From positions 146,685 through 210,684 of the forward strand of contig SKCR01035581.1 of assembly GCA_019454045.1 (NCBI GenBank): a stretch of 64,000 nucleotides of DNA, written 5' to 3'. Positions within the stretch are counted from its first letter, which is position 1. Every line of letters begins with the position of its first letter. Shown here one piece after another: positions 32,164-44,575 of the stretch. Made by a program: the position numbers and the translations under genes. This stretch comes from Zanthoxylum bungeanum (lineage: Eukaryota; Streptophyta; Magnoliopsida; Sapindales; Rutaceae). Under the pieces are notes generated by a model. It was given only the letters and a program-made list of their open reading frames with translations. It did no database searches and was not told the DNA's origin.

Positions 32164-35100
32164 ATCTCCCACTTGGCACATAGCCAGTCACTCGAGTGTC
32201 TAACACCCGAACTATGTACGGTTCGCTCAAATTGCTGAGAAAAGATTTTCGTCAGCGGATTTGCTTAATTATCGTCTGACGCGATTTACACGATCATCAC
32301 ATCGCCACGATGTATGATCCGAACGAATCAGATGATATAGAAGTATATATCTGGATCGTCGATGAGACCTTTAATTCCTTAGCCTGTGCTGACGCCTAGC
32401 TCAGCTGCTAAAAGAACTATATCTAATCTAATTAGATTTATTATCGATCCAAATGGCTTCTATTGCTGCCTCAGCTGCAGCAATAATCTGCATTTTTCGT
32501 TAATTCGGCAACAGTTATCTTGCTCGGAATATTTCCAGCTTACTGTCCTGTTATTCAAACTTTATAGTACCGCAGTATTTATCGTTTGGAAACTTGCAGC
32601 AGTGATCCTAGTCACTTCAAGTTCTCCTACTCATAATTTAAGACAGCATATTTAGTTCTCTAAGATACTAATAGATGTCATTAACTTCAATCCAATGACT
32701 ATCACTTGGATTGTCCTGATTGTGACTCCATATGCTCAAAGCGTATGAGACACCATATCGAGTACATTTTAAATGTACAATTTCCCAGAGAGTGTTAACA
32801 ACTCCAAATCTATCCCAGTAGATCTTTATTCCTTGAATAAAGGTTGTTAAAAGCCAAGCTTTCACCGATTGCTTTATGGGAATTTCATTGTCAGTGCCCT
32901 CCCACTAACCTCCTTATATACACAAGAATTATTTCGGTTTGAGTCAAATCATAAACTATTATGATTATTTCAAAACGTCAATTCCAAGAACCTTATGCTT
33001 GCTTCAATCCAAACATGGATGGATCGAATAACCCGCAAACCTTATTTGTCGGTTATACAAAATCGTCAGGATGTTGTAAGCATCCTCCAAAAGGTTTCTT
33101 TTCAGGAAAGCGATTTTGATTTGCAACTGACACATTTCATAAATGAAATATGCAGTTACAACAAGTATCTTCAAAATGGATTTACCATGGCAACAGGTAA
33201 AAGGTTGAACCGTTATTAACACAATGTTGATAACGATACCTTTCCGTCAAAAGCCCGGCTTTGTACGTTGGTATGTTGCCATTCATGTATGTCTTCCTTG
33301 AAGACGTTTAATGTACCAATAGGCACAATGCCTTGTGGTACAACAACTAGTATCCAAAATAGTTGTTATACATGGAATCCATTTCGGATTCATGGCACTT
33401 TGCCATAATAGGGAGTCGATACCTCGTATCACTTCCTCAAAACGTAGTCGGCGGATATACCTTCATAAGATTGACATCTTTATGAGGTTAGATCAGAAAC
33501 CCATACCCTAGGTCGTTTTCTGACTCTATCCGATCTACGAGTTTCTTGTGTATTTGAAGATTAATGGTATAGATTCATCATAGATGAACTATTTGTGTTC
33601 CATTAAGGACTTCGTGCCTTGAACAGTATTACTTCGATTTTCATCGAGTATCACTATCCTCCCACTGATCACTGCATATCGGTATTCCTCTCAGGAAAAA
33701 CCGTATGGTGAGCAACAATCACATTGTTCTCATGTGAGATTACAAGTACTATAGTTAAGGTTTCCCTTAGGATAACCAATATTGGCACTTATCCAATTTG
33801 GGTCCTTAGTTTGGTATCATCCAAACGTTATGCCTGGCATACCCAAATTGTCAGGAATGAGAACCCGGTTTCTTCCCGTTCATATCTAATATGTAATCTG
33901 TCAAACAGATTATTATGGAACCTTATTCTAAATAAGTTATTGCACTGTTAAAACTTATCCGTTGAAGGAAATGGTAGCTCAGAGCGACTCATGATTAGCC
34001 TTATCATGTCTAACATGATTCGGTTAATCCGTTCGGACACACCGTCACTTGACGTGTTCCGAGAGGAGTCCTCATTTGAAAGAATACTATACTCTTTCAA
34101 GTATATAAGAAACTTATTGCTTAAGTATTTTCCATTACGGTCTTACCGTGACGGTATAATACTATAGCCGATCTGTTTGTCTATTTCGTGTCGAAACTCT
34201 AAAAGTTTCTGATTTGTGTTCTTCAAAAGAAACACATAACCATAACGTGATGCCACATCCGTTAAGGTCACGAAATATTCATGTTCACATCTAGCCTAGC
34301 TAGATATGGGCCCACTTACTTCACCATAAATAGGGCTAACAGGTCGGTGCCCTTATACTATTACCAAGTAAATAGTATTTTAGGTACTTTACCTAATAAA
34401 CTAGATTCGCAGACCTTATTTGAATAGTCAAATCAGTCCTAGTACCCACTCTTCAAAAGTGTGGATATACGAGTCTCGTAAATTGTGTCCTAGACAACAA
34501 TGCCACAAATAAGTCTCTATTGATCAAATCAATTGAGCCATTTATTTGTCATTTTATATGTTTGAGATTTTATTTATATTCAAAATATAAATTCTGTTAT
34601 TTACATCTAATGTATTTATCTCAGTATCATCTTATATAATAAAACACTTAGTGTTCTATAATATAAAGGTTTTATCCGCAACGGATTAAACACTGATATA
34701 GAGATAATGTCTCTAGTCAAACTAGTTACATTATAACAGTTCCTAATTTAAGTACACACCGAAGGGTAGTTCCTAAACTTAGGTATCTACGGTCGAAACA
34801 GCGACTTTTGTCCCGTTTCCGATTCGCAGAGAAATCTCAGCTTGAAGTCAGTATCCAGCTCATAGCGAATTCTGAACATCAATACATATGTTTTATGTAC
34901 CACACTAAGTATTTAAAATCCAATTTCAATACTAGTAGTGAACATAACTTTGACAAATATTTTAAAGTTAGAGCCTCGCCTTTGCTTTAATTCCTTCGTG
35001 TCTTCCATATCCAATGGTAGTCACTTTGGGATATGTCAAATATCCTTTTCAATATTTCAGAAACCTTAGGCCAGCCTTGGGTTTTTAGAATATCGAAGCG

Positions 35101-36218
35101 ATGTGCACCTCGTGCTACATGCCCAATTGCAAACTTTGACTTTATCTCCTCTAGAATAGTCAATTAATTCTCCAAGAATTATAAATTGCAATTTTAATAC
35201 TTCTTAAATCTAAAATTAGATTTATGACAAGTATATTAAATTAATCATTAAAGTCATCATCACATAAATCTTCCAAAGATTTTATGCTCTACTTTTTGGC
35301 TTAATTTTGGCTTAAGGTATAATAAGTTATTTTATCAAATAAAGTAACCTATTATTTATTCCCAATTTGAAAATTAAATTATTAAAATATTTTAATCCCA
35401 AATTATATTTTAAATATCCAACTTTTCAATTTTATCTTGATTACAATAGTCCAACTATTTAATCAACGATTAGTGGTACTATATATATTATAATGATTAT
35501 AATAGTCCAACTATATAATCAAATATAATCCAAATTAATTAACCTCAATTACATTGATTACTATAATCCAATTATAAAATCAACTGTAAACTGAAATTAA
35601 TTAATTCAAATATATTGATTAATATAATCCAATTATATATAATCAAGTATAATACAGTCCAACTGTTTATTAAAACAACAATTTAAATATTAGTCCAACT
35701 AACATTTAATATTACGACGAAATAATTTAAATGAGCGCGTATGGCGAGTAATTGAACGAGTATTGCAAATTCAATTCTTGCCTCCCACATATTTTCGTCG
35801 AGCCTCTAACCCTCTGTCGAGTACTCGGGAAACCGTGTTTCCTAGTGGGCTAGGGTCCCGTTAAATATCACACAATCTTGACTTTGGCCAACAAATTGTA
35901 TGATATTAACTAGGTAGATCTCTAAGATCAATTGGATCTCATCCAACTCCTAGATCCAGTAGGTGGACATCCAAGTCCCCAAACATATATCTTATATATG
36001 TCTATACATCGAATGTATACCCTAACCTTTTTCCTCTGAATCAACTAGGCCTTGGCTTTGGCACAACAAACCTAGTGATCCCAGTCAAGCGCGGACCCAT
36101 TGACATAGAAGCTTCGTAATCAATGTCAATGGACAGAAGTGGTCTTGACTTTGGCCAACAAACCACAACTTGGACACGACACCGATATGTAACAAAGCCT
36201 CGTGATTAAAACACATCT
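32164..36218 (-). pseudogene. Decayed gag-pol of C3
   Basis: Inverted homologue of 4376-8467 in A. From high to low: leader remnant with three GTTGGCCAAAGTCAAG-type motifs (inverted, 35880-36160), AT-rich block (34990-35720) in place of gag, gag end near 35090, protease near 34790-34860, integrase near 33700-34500, RT near 32850-33480 (a frame at 33004-33222 reads IAFLKRNLLEDAY) and RNase H near 32220-32640. Stops and indels are throughout. The polypurine tract (inverted ATCTCCCACTT, 32164-32174) is intact. The internal region starts inside the leader, so no primer site exists. Confidence 0.82.
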
Positions 36219-38267
36219 TTGAATACACATCAAAGGAGGTGCGGAATTCATACTCACATTGATGGGTTTTGATGAAATGAAGAATACAAGCCTTCAAGCT
36301 CCCTCCATCAGCTCGCCCAAGGCTTCTCCTTGCTGTGGACTGCTCGGTTTTGGTGGTGGTGGTCTCCTCCATGTTCGGCCATTGAACACTCCATTGAAGC
36401 TCCAAGCTTCAAGCTTTCCAAGCTCACAAATTCGTTTCCCTATCACCATAATATAACCCATGTGTGTGCTAGCACTCTTGTTTTGCAACAAAAACTCTCA
36501 CTTGCTTCTCTTTCAATTCTGCAGTGACCAAAATGAAGAAGAAGATGAAATGGCTCTAAGCCGTGAATGAGAGGAGAAGAAAAGAAGGAAAACGTGAATG
36601 GAGAGAGAGAGAAAAGGTAAATGGTTTTACTTATATATTTATTTTATTTCCCAAAATAAAATCAAATACAAAAAGCATTTACATTTACCAAGTACAAAAG
36701 TCAAAAAGCAAAAAGCCTATTAATGCTTTTCCAACAACCATTTACTATTCACATCAAGTCACTTTAATAAAGTGACAACAGGTCATGTCACATCACTCAA
36801 AATGACAAGTGATTTGACGATTGATGCGACTAGCGATATGACGCACGATTTGACTTGCGTTGCCGCACTCGAATTCGAAATGCGAATGCGCTCGCAAATA
36901 ATCCCGGGCTCGGGTTTGCTAATTCAAATTAACGAATTTTCCGTTGCGTCGTAATTAAATGATTACGCCTAGTGAAATCACTATTTACGTCGCTAACGAA
37001 TTAATTCTAAATTAATTTGTTCGCCCGAATTAAAATTTAATTTTAATTCCGCGTCGAAATCCAATTTCTTATAATATATCGAATATATTATTTTATCGAT
37101 TAATTCCAAATTAATCGTTCTCTCTCTTTAATTAATATTTTATCCCAGATAAAATATCTCCGCAATTAATCCCAGATTAATTCTCTCTCTCTTCTAATTA
37201 ATCCAAGATTAATTAAAGTGCAAGTTATACATCATCGGTGAATCTTCAGGAAGCGACCCATGAGATCTCCAGATATGTTGGCAGTAAATACGGTCGTCGG
37301 ATTATCCGAACACGTAAGCACCTCGTACTACGTTTATACCGATTTACAGACAAAGTTGGCTTCTAGCAAAGCGCCATGCCTACCCAATTCTCCAGAAAAT
37401 TTTTTACAGGAATATATAGATCTGTATCAAGCGTAGTATACCGTAGTATTGTGTATATCGGCCCAGTATCGGATAGTCACGTGCTAGGCCTGGGGCTGGA
37501 TTTGTGTCTGCCCCGTACGAAGCACATGTCGGATGTCTGGTAACTAGTCTCTATAATCTGATATACATGACCTTGTCATAATATCCCGATGGCCGCGCAG
37601 CACTTAAGAGCACTAATACCGTATCCTGCGTGACATCATCTCCAATATGACTGAAGTGATACTTCCGTCTTGACATCACACCCAATACACTACGACTCTC
37701 TGCTAAACCCAGAAGTGGTGTACGCAGAACCGGTTAAAGCCCTGTACCACCAAGACCAAAGTCTATCGATTATCGTAAGTATTAGCGATGTAAGTCTCAG
37801 GTTAAGACCATACACACCTACCCTGATTTCGGCCTCCCATAGACACAATATCATAATACCAATGAGATTCCGAGGGGTCTATCCAGAACGAAGCTGTTTC
37901 CCGTACCATCGGTGAAACACGACCTCCTATCGCACTTGCATAAGTATCCAATACTTATATATATGAGAACTATGCCGTTGTGTCCTCACAACGCACACAA
38001 GTGCAATACTAGCCTATTCCGCATTATCGATGTCCAGTCTCGATAATACTCCGGCTAGGGATATTTAATGATTAATCCTTCGTGGACTGATACTGTCTCA
38101 TATCATCTCAATCCAGGAACTAATCATATGGACCTCTCTTCATTTTATACATCTATGGTGATCTAATCACAAATGATGAGAGTGCAATTTCCTTGTCACA
38201 TAGTTAATTTGTACAACAACACCGTGATCTGTACAAATAGTGACGCTATGGGTCATATTATCCAACA
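36219..38267 (-). repeat. 5' LTR of C3, inner end cut
   Basis: Matches 30119-32163 with a few substitutions and small indels, for example near 36490 and 37395. The outer end (TGTTGGATAATATG inverted, ending CCAACA at 38267) is intact. The inner ~50 bases, which should end near the primer site, are missing and the LTR joins the leader directly. The hairpin block is at about 36930-37215. Confidence 0.9.
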
Positions 38268-39009
38268 AATCTCACTTGCAATTGAAATTTCCTTGGGGTT
38301 TTCACATGTACCAAGATTAAATGCATTTGTCTTATTGAGTCAATGTCAAATATTCTCATGTCATGCATGTTATGATACAGACTAATAGGAAAAGACTAGA
38401 ACAAGTAAGCAAAATCAATGTCTTTATTATTAATGAATGCAGGATTACAATCAAATAAGTCAGGAAAATAAACATCTTCGTAATTTGCAGTCTTGTCTTC
38501 TTTCGTCTTCTTGCTTTCTTCGAGTGTCAGATTCTCCAACTGCAGTAGTTCTTCTTCCCATTTATCTTCCTCTTTTGCAACTTCCTCTGCCTGTGGTTCT
38601 TTACCCATCACATCCTCGAAGATTTCGAATCCCGGTACTATGATCCTATTGACTTCTATGGGTTCAGGCTCTTCTTGATATCCTGTGGCTTTCACAAAGT
38701 ATTCCATCAGCTTCATCTTTTTTTATTGGTCTTTGGCTCATTCCCATCGGATTCATACCCCAATCCTCTCTTAGTGGTATGTCCCTTGAAATCTGGTAGT
38801 GCCCTTATTCCCTAGCCTCTAGCACTCAAACCTGTGCCCGGCTCATATTTCATTCATTCCATGATTCTAGCCACTTTAGGGTCCACCAATTCGTTGAAGT
38901 TTGCTGCCACTTGGAACCTTGTGAAAGACTGTATATCTAAAGCAGCAATAGTATTGTCTACTTCAGCCCTGATGGTGACGACTTCCTCTCCATGCAGGAA
39001 CTTAATAAC
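38268..39009 (-). pseudogene. G1 protease-to-RT linker
   Basis: Read from 39009 down. It begins with VIKFLHGEEVVTIRAEVDNT, which continues the protease frame from beyond G2. It then has LVDPKVARIME and a frame at 38716-38396 beginning MKLMEYFVKATGY, acidic and low in complexity (EEVAKEEDKWEEELLQLENL). The last part near the C3 junction reads NPKEISIAS and continues in register at 30063. The acidic linker is typical of Tat elements between protease and RT. Stops and frame changes are present near 38720-38830. Confidence 0.82.
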
Positions 39010-41213
39010 TGTAGGCATTGCATTTTTGCATATAAATCCCGATGATGAGTCTCGTATGGAGACACTACCTCTTTAGTTGTGGAAGCCACGAGAAACAGAC
39101 GTCAGAAGGGAATAGTCAAGAATTGACACATTCTTGGATTTAATTCGCTAGAGTAGCTTCGGGTTCGCTTGTTGGACCTCCGTTTTGAAACACACCCTTA
39201 GCCCAAAACCCCATAAACCATACACCAAGCCCTTTAAATAACAATCAAAACATTTAAAACACATGTCACAAATTAAAACCAATTAAATTGAAATTAAAAT
39301 TAAATCCAATTAAAATTAAATCCAAATAAATTAAAACCAATTAAAACCAATTAAATTAAGTTAAATCAAATTAAATCACCTTTCCAAATTAAATAAAACA
39401 TAAATTAATTTAAATTAAAGTAAATCCCTAATTTAATTAAATCACCTACCAATTTAAATAAATCATATCCTTAATTAAAAAGAACAAATCAAATCAATTC
39501 CCCTAATTAAAGATTTTCCCTATCACATAATAATTAAAAATATCTCTCAATTAATACACAAATTCTATTCCTTCTCCAACAAGGTAAACCCCCTCCCTTA
39601 GCCTATAAAAAGAACCCTTAACCCACACATTCAACCCTGGCTCATTCACACAAAAATACCCCAAGCTAATGCTCACGGCTAAAACACAAAAAAATAAATA
39701 AACCATAGTTCCTCACTAAATACGTCCATAGCCTGCTTCAACTCACTGCCGCCTAAACAAACTTGCCTCCTCACAGCCCCTTAGCCTTCATCACACCACG
39801 TAGCCTTCACCTTGCCCTCAAATTAACGCCACAGTAAATCAACGCCAAAGCCCCCTAACACACTGCCACGCCAACATCCCCACTACATCACGTCCCAAGC
39901 CCTAAAACCCACGCATCACTCATTCCTCAAGCCCTCTCGCCAATACCATTCAACGCATCAGCCCACTCACGTAAAGCACCTTCCACTTAGCTCAGGCACC
40001 TTAACTCACACCAATTGCCGCTTGCCCTCACGCAACCAAAACCACTCGCAACCCTCTCGCCAACTACATAGTCCTCATGCCTATACACCACTCGCATCCC
40101 TCTTGCCAACTACACAAGCCTTCGCACATTAACCCTCACTGCCAGCCCAGTTCAGCCGCACATTAACCCCCAAACAGCCCTAAAAATGCACTAAAAATAG
40201 TCCCAAAAGCTTCCCCAAAATAGTCCAAAAACCACAGCCCAAACCAGTCCAAATAAACCGCAAAATAGTCCCTTACTTACCCTAAAACATTGACCAGAAA
40301 ATACAACAAAAATAGCAGCGAACCGGAGTGAAAACAGTAGTCCAAACAGTGAAACAACGAGGAAAAATGTTGGATCAGTGAACCAGAAAAGTTACGGAAT
40401 ATCAACCTTTCTGACGGCCGTGTAACACGCTTCCGAGAGACGACAAAAGAGGTTAGACCTGAGGGCACCTTCTTAATTTATTATCTTTCATTTTTATTAT
40501 TTATTTTAATATATTATTGCACGAAGTCGTTTGTTGAGGCATGATGTGAATTCCGGATGAACGGAATGCGTGTTCTCTTTTGTGGTATATTAGATGGAAA
40601 CCCGGACGTAAATTCCGTAGCAGAATCCGAACAGAAGGTAGTGCGGTTTGCACTCGGGATACAATGCCACGTACTACTTAAGAGACACACGTATTTCGTT
40701 TCATCCAACCTTGTATTCGAGCATGAGTTAGTCTAGTATGTTATTTAGTTATTCATTTTTAAGCATGATTAGTTATTTATTTTGCGTTTGGAATTTGCAT
40801 TATGTTTATGTTGTTATTTGTTTTCCGCATTATATAATTGAAATATGTTCATGAGATTGCCGTGTGTTGTCGTGTGTTATGATGACTTACTTTCCAAGCA
40901 TGCAAATTTAGACATAAGTTTTATCTTTATGAACATGAACTACATATAGGTTGTTCTTGAGCATGTTGCGTAGATTCAGTTAGTTTATTGCACAAATCAT
41001 ATCATTACAAGTGGCATAAGTAAGGGACCATTCTGAACCCAACGGTTTGAGGTCTTCCATTGCGAGGGGTGACTGCGGCCTTAAATCTTTGTCACAGTTC
41101 ACACTGGGTGGCGACTCCATGTTATTTCTCTGGTTTAGTTCCCTCGCAAACTATTCCGTACTCACAAGTAGGCCGCGAGCCTAGAACAACGTCGCCAATT
41201 TCTGTGTCCTACA
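39010..41213 (+). repeat. Left LTR of G2
   Basis: Begins TGTAGGCATTGCATTTTTGC and ends GTGTCCTACA, 2204 bases. It includes a low-complexity AATTAAA-rich tract at about 39250-39560. Compared with the right copy it has ~90 extra bases near 40200-40310. U5 contains TGGCGACTCCA (41109-41119), the same 11 bases that begin the primer site. Confidence 0.92.
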
Positions 41214-41216
41214 GTC

Positions 41217-41234
41217 TGGCGACTCCACTGGGGA
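41217..41234 (+). other. Primer binding site of G2 (tRNA-Arg type)
   Basis: TGGCGACTCCACTGGGGA, three bases after the LTR. From memory, Ogre and other Tat elements use a site of this form, complementary to a tRNA-Arg; matching it to a tRNA gene would confirm this. Confidence 0.75.
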
Positions 41235-42172
41235 CAGAGAATTGGCCCCGAAATAATGCCTTGTAGTGATTGTAATTTGTGCTTTAGTTAACTGTGTCTA
41301 CCGTAGGTTGAAAGGGGTTTAATCAAAGGCACTTTTAAGGCTAGGTAATGGTTTGGTGTCTTCCTTCATTCAATACCTTTCTATAAGGAAAAGCTGTTAA
41401 GGCACCTAGATAATCATCTACTTGTAGCCTACTGTGATGGACTAATTTGGAGGACTCGTTGTTTATTCCTGACACCAAGCGATAAGAGCCTAAGGGACTT
41501 GGGTATTTAAGAGAGCCTCGCTCCACCCTCCCTCTGGGGAATCTACAACGGGAAATCCATTTGACAGTCAGTCATATACCATAACTCATTGGCTCGTACC
41601 TTTAAGTATAAAAAAGGTGCGCTCACTTGGTCGCTCGGACTCTTGAGTGGGGAGACCTAGTTGTGAGCAATCCTTCGTCGATGGGAGCTTTTGTCTATAC
41701 CCTTGTAAACCCGCGTAAACTATAGTTGTAGGACTAATAGAGACTATTCCTTTATGTTTGCGTTTAGGACCATTGTCATTTGGATTCATTTGGACTTGTT
41801 GTCATGAGGTATGGGCTTGTTGGGCCATTTAAATTGGGACGAGTCTGTGCTTTATGAAAATCGGGCCAAAAGTTTCTGAAATACCGATGGGCCATCTTGT
41901 GTTTAGGCCTTTTATCATTTGAAGTTGTTTAGCCATGTTATCGCAAAAGTGTAAACCTATTGGGCCTTTTCAACTAGGACAAGTTTGCACCGCGCAATAG
42001 TATGGTTGAATGCTTTAAAATGGTAATGGGCCGACTTATATATTCCATACATCGCACGCATCTCATGCATCTCATGCATTCACGCATCATGTTAACCCCT
42101 ATGTCTTAAAAGCCTCATAAATATCCGTTGCGTTAGGAAAAAGAAGACTTGTCAAAGAAGAGTTTAGCAAAC
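41235..42172 (+). other. G2 leader, with module shared with copia B
   Basis: Untranslated leader without a gene. Bases 41342-41563 match 52815-53070 in copia B, with long identical runs such as ACTAATTTGGAGGA and CTCCACCCTCCCTCTGGGGAA. The later part (41950-42170) is homologous to the G1 leader: the 'aagtttgcacc' region, a set of CATGCAT repeats at 42050-42090, the GTCTTAAAAGCC string and the bases before the gag ATG. Confidence 0.85.
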
Positions 42173-42226
42173 ATGGATATCGTGGAAAAGGAAACCGAGG
42201 AACATAGAACTTTACTGCAAGGATAG
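42173..42226 (+). pseudogene. G2 gag start, 17 codons
   Basis: ATG at 42173 lies in a context (AGTTTAGCAAACATGGAT) nearly the same as the G1 gag start (GGTTAGCAAGCATGGAT on the minus strand at 49692). The frame runs 17 codons (MDIVEKETEEH...) and ends in TAG at 42224-42226. After the ATG GAT there is no match to G1 gag. It is a stub of gag, possibly acting only as an upstream minicistron. Confidence 0.65.
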
Positions 42227-43130
42227 AAAGACCATTGGGGGCCTTCAGAAAAAAAAAAGAAAAAAAAAATAAATTTATTGTTTGTTTTTAGTCCTTAATA
42301 GTTAGGCATAAGTCCGATGATAAAATTGATTGCTTTAAGGTGAAACCTTAGAAACGATAAACTCTTGATGTGATTTTATCTAATGCTTTGAGTAATCGAT
42401 CTATGTTAGACTCATAAGCACTTGATTGTGGTTCTTAGTAGTGAAAACCTGAGTAGTTAGCAAAGTGACTAGTCGAATAAATTGTAGGTCGGTGAATGAT
42501 CGTTTTCTTAGATGTCTATCTTGATTTTCTTATGTTATTATGTGTGGTATGGTTGAAAATAAAAGAAAAGTCTCTAAAGAAAAGAATTGAACCACCTATA
42601 ACAGATAAGCGTGGAGCTACCCATAGGCGAGTATTAGGACCACCATGAGGAGAAATGCTACCTTAAAGGGTAGATGTGTTGAAAAAAGAGAAAGAAAAAA
42701 AGAAAGAAAAAAAAAAGAAAAAAAGAAGAAGTTCAAAATGAAAAGAAAAAAAAAAGAGACAAAAGAGAAATAAAACCATATCACATTGAGCATGGAAAAG
42801 CAACTGCAAGCATAATTGAGGCATCTAGGTTGGTTTGACCCATCGATCCCGTTTTTTGACGAAATCACTGAGTTGGTTTACCTGGGGATGAATCTGCGAA
42901 GAAACCTTTGCACATACACACTTTGAGTTTGGCTTAGATCATTTATTCAAAGACTTGGATTTGAGTTGCGTTGAATGTTTTGAAGGTTCTCTGGTTTCAT
43001 TATTGAGCATTCTTTGAGGGCAATAATATGTGTAACTATTGGGACTATTTCATAGAATGTGACATAGTATGATGATATGAAAAGCCACATCACGTGGTTC
43101 ACCTTGACTTATTACAAGCAGCGAAGAGCA
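42227..43130 (+). other. G2 spacer, no gene seen
   Basis: Unrecognised sequence of about 900 bases in place of gag-pol. It holds two A/G-rich tracts (42247-42270 and 42675-42765). The minus-strand frame at 42617-42868 is only the complement of the second tract and is not a gene. Confidence 0.6.
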
Positions 43131-43132
43131 GA

Positions 43133-43204
43133 AAGCTAAATCAAGACTGGGGGCGACCAGTCTACCACCCCGCAAATAAGGGAAACAACAAGATCTTTAG
43201 CCAT
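43133..43204 (-). pseudogene. G2 antisense ORF, 5' remnant
   Basis: On the minus strand from ATG 43204 the frame reads MAKDLVVSLICGVVDWSPP and is then lost. The G1 antisense ORF begins MAQDPVVSLIRGVVDWSSP. The DNA match is clear (CCCTTATTNGCGGGGTGGTAGACTGG shared, one base different). Upstream bases to about 43384 are also homologous to the G1 region 15120-15318, with TACAAAA where G1 has TATAAAA. So G2 kept the promoter side and first ~23 codons of the extra ORF while losing the rest and all of pol. Confidence 0.8.
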
Positions 43205-43475
43205 GAGACAAAAGAGAGCCAACCAATCACCAGAAGAGAACTGGCAGAAGGAAATTGCAAGCAGACCCATGGGGTGACCAAAGACTTTTGTAGGCAAGAA
43301 GCACCGAAGAGCACAAGGAAGACCTAACCCATCAGAATAGGAAACACATTCATGCATGCATACATATACGTCATATACACGCAATCTTTGTCTTTCTTTT
43401 GTTCATAGGTTTTAAAAGAAAGGAGAAAGCGGCAAATGCAAGCCAACCAGAAACAACAACATAGCATCATCAGTT

Positions 43476-44275
43476 TCGGGAATGAATCCTAGGGCCGAGG
43501 CCCACTTTATCAGAGTTTCGGGAATGAATCCCAGGGTCGAGGCCCACATTATCAGCAGTTTCGGGAATAAATCCCAGGGGAATGAATCCTAGGGTCGAGG
43601 CCCACATTATCGGCAGTTTCAGGAATGAATCCCAGGGTCGAGGCCCACATTATCAGCAGTTTTGGGAATGAATCCCAGAGGAATGAATCCCAGGGTCGAG
43701 GCCCACATCGTCAGAGTATTGGAATCCGGGAATGAATCCCAGGGTCGAGGCACATTCCATTAGAATTTGGAATGAATCCCAGTGCCGAGGCCCACGTCGT
43801 CAGAATTTGGAATGAATCCAGGGAATGAATCCCAGGGCCGAGGCCCATATCGTCAGAATTTGGAATGAATCCCAAGGCCGAGGCCCACGTCGTCAGAATT
43901 TGGAATGAATCCCAAGGCCGATGCCCACGTCGTCAGAATTTGGAATGAATCCAGGGAATGAATCCTAGGGCCGAGGCCCACGTCGTCAGAATTTGGAATG
44001 AATCCAGGGAATGGATCCCAAGGCCGAGGCCTACGTCGTCAGAATTTGGAATGAATCCAGGGAATGAATCCCAAGGCCGAGGCCCACATCATTAGAATTT
44101 GGAATGAATCCCAGGGCTGAGGCCCACGTCTTCAGAATTTGGAATGAATCCCAGGGCCGAGGCCCACGTCGTCATAATTTGGAATGAATCCAGGGAATGA
44201 ATCCCAGGGCCGAGGCCCACGTCATTATAATTTGGAATGAATCCAAGGAATGAATCCCAGGGCCGAGGCCCACAT
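43476..44275 (+). repeat. G2 tandem array, block 1
   Basis: About 17 copies of a unit of 40-65 bases. The core is GAATGAATCCCAGGGCCGAGG followed by CCCACGTCGTCAGAATTTGG. Some copies have an extra half unit (GAATCCAGGGAATGAATCC). Copies differ by a few percent; the array is directly followed by block 2. It lies at the same position, upstream of the 3' LTR, as the array in G1. Confidence 0.9.
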
Positions 44276-44575
44276 CAGCATCAGTCTGGGGGCGAGGCCC
44301 AAATTAGCATCAGTATCAATCTTGCCGGGTATAAAACTCTGGGGGCGAGGCCCACATCATTATCGGTATCAGTGTTGCCAGGTATGGCACTCTGGGGGCG
44401 AGGCCCACATCAACATCATTATCAGTCTTTCCAGGTATGACACTCTAGGGGCAAGGCCCACATTAGCATCAGTATCAGTTTTTTCGGGTATGTAACTCTA
44501 GGGGCGAGGTCCGCATTAGCATCATTATCAGTTTCGCCAGGCATGGCACTCCGGATATGGAGACACATCATCATC
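44276..44575 (+). repeat. G2 tandem array, block 2
   Basis: About five copies of a ~62-base unit: CTGGGGGCGAGGCCCACAT, then CAGCATCAGTATCAGT, then TTGCCAGGTATGACACT. It shares the GCGAGGCCCAC core with block 1 but has its own flank, so it arose as a variant of the same unit. Confidence 0.88.

Larger units (their letters stand above)
30069..38267 (-). mobile_element. Copia element C3, non-autonomous, TSD AACCT/AATCT
   Basis: A minus-strand Ty1/copia element with 3' LTR 30069-32163, polypurine tract, decayed internal region and 5' LTR 36219-38267. Flanks are AACCT (30064-30068) and AATCT (38268-38272), a duplication with one change. Removing it puts the G1 frame back in register (KEISIAS on one side, SDERKELERIL on the other). 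The two LTRs are nearly identical, including a string of unusual small features, so it is young. The coding region is dead and shares its decay with A and E. The primer site and ~1.7 kb of leader are deleted. Confidence 0.9.

Noticed and set aside
41101..41234. A tRNA gene near the TGGCGACTCC strings
   Set aside because: No cloverleaf or A/B boxes can be made; the strings are the primer site and a U5 echo of it.
42617..42868. Phe/Ser-rich minus-strand frame in G2
   Set aside because: It is the complement of an A/G-rich tract; composition alone explains it.
43476..44275. CRISPR-like regular repeats
   Set aside because: The window is a plant nuclear genome; the intervals between cores are themselves repeats, not unique spacers, and unit length varies.
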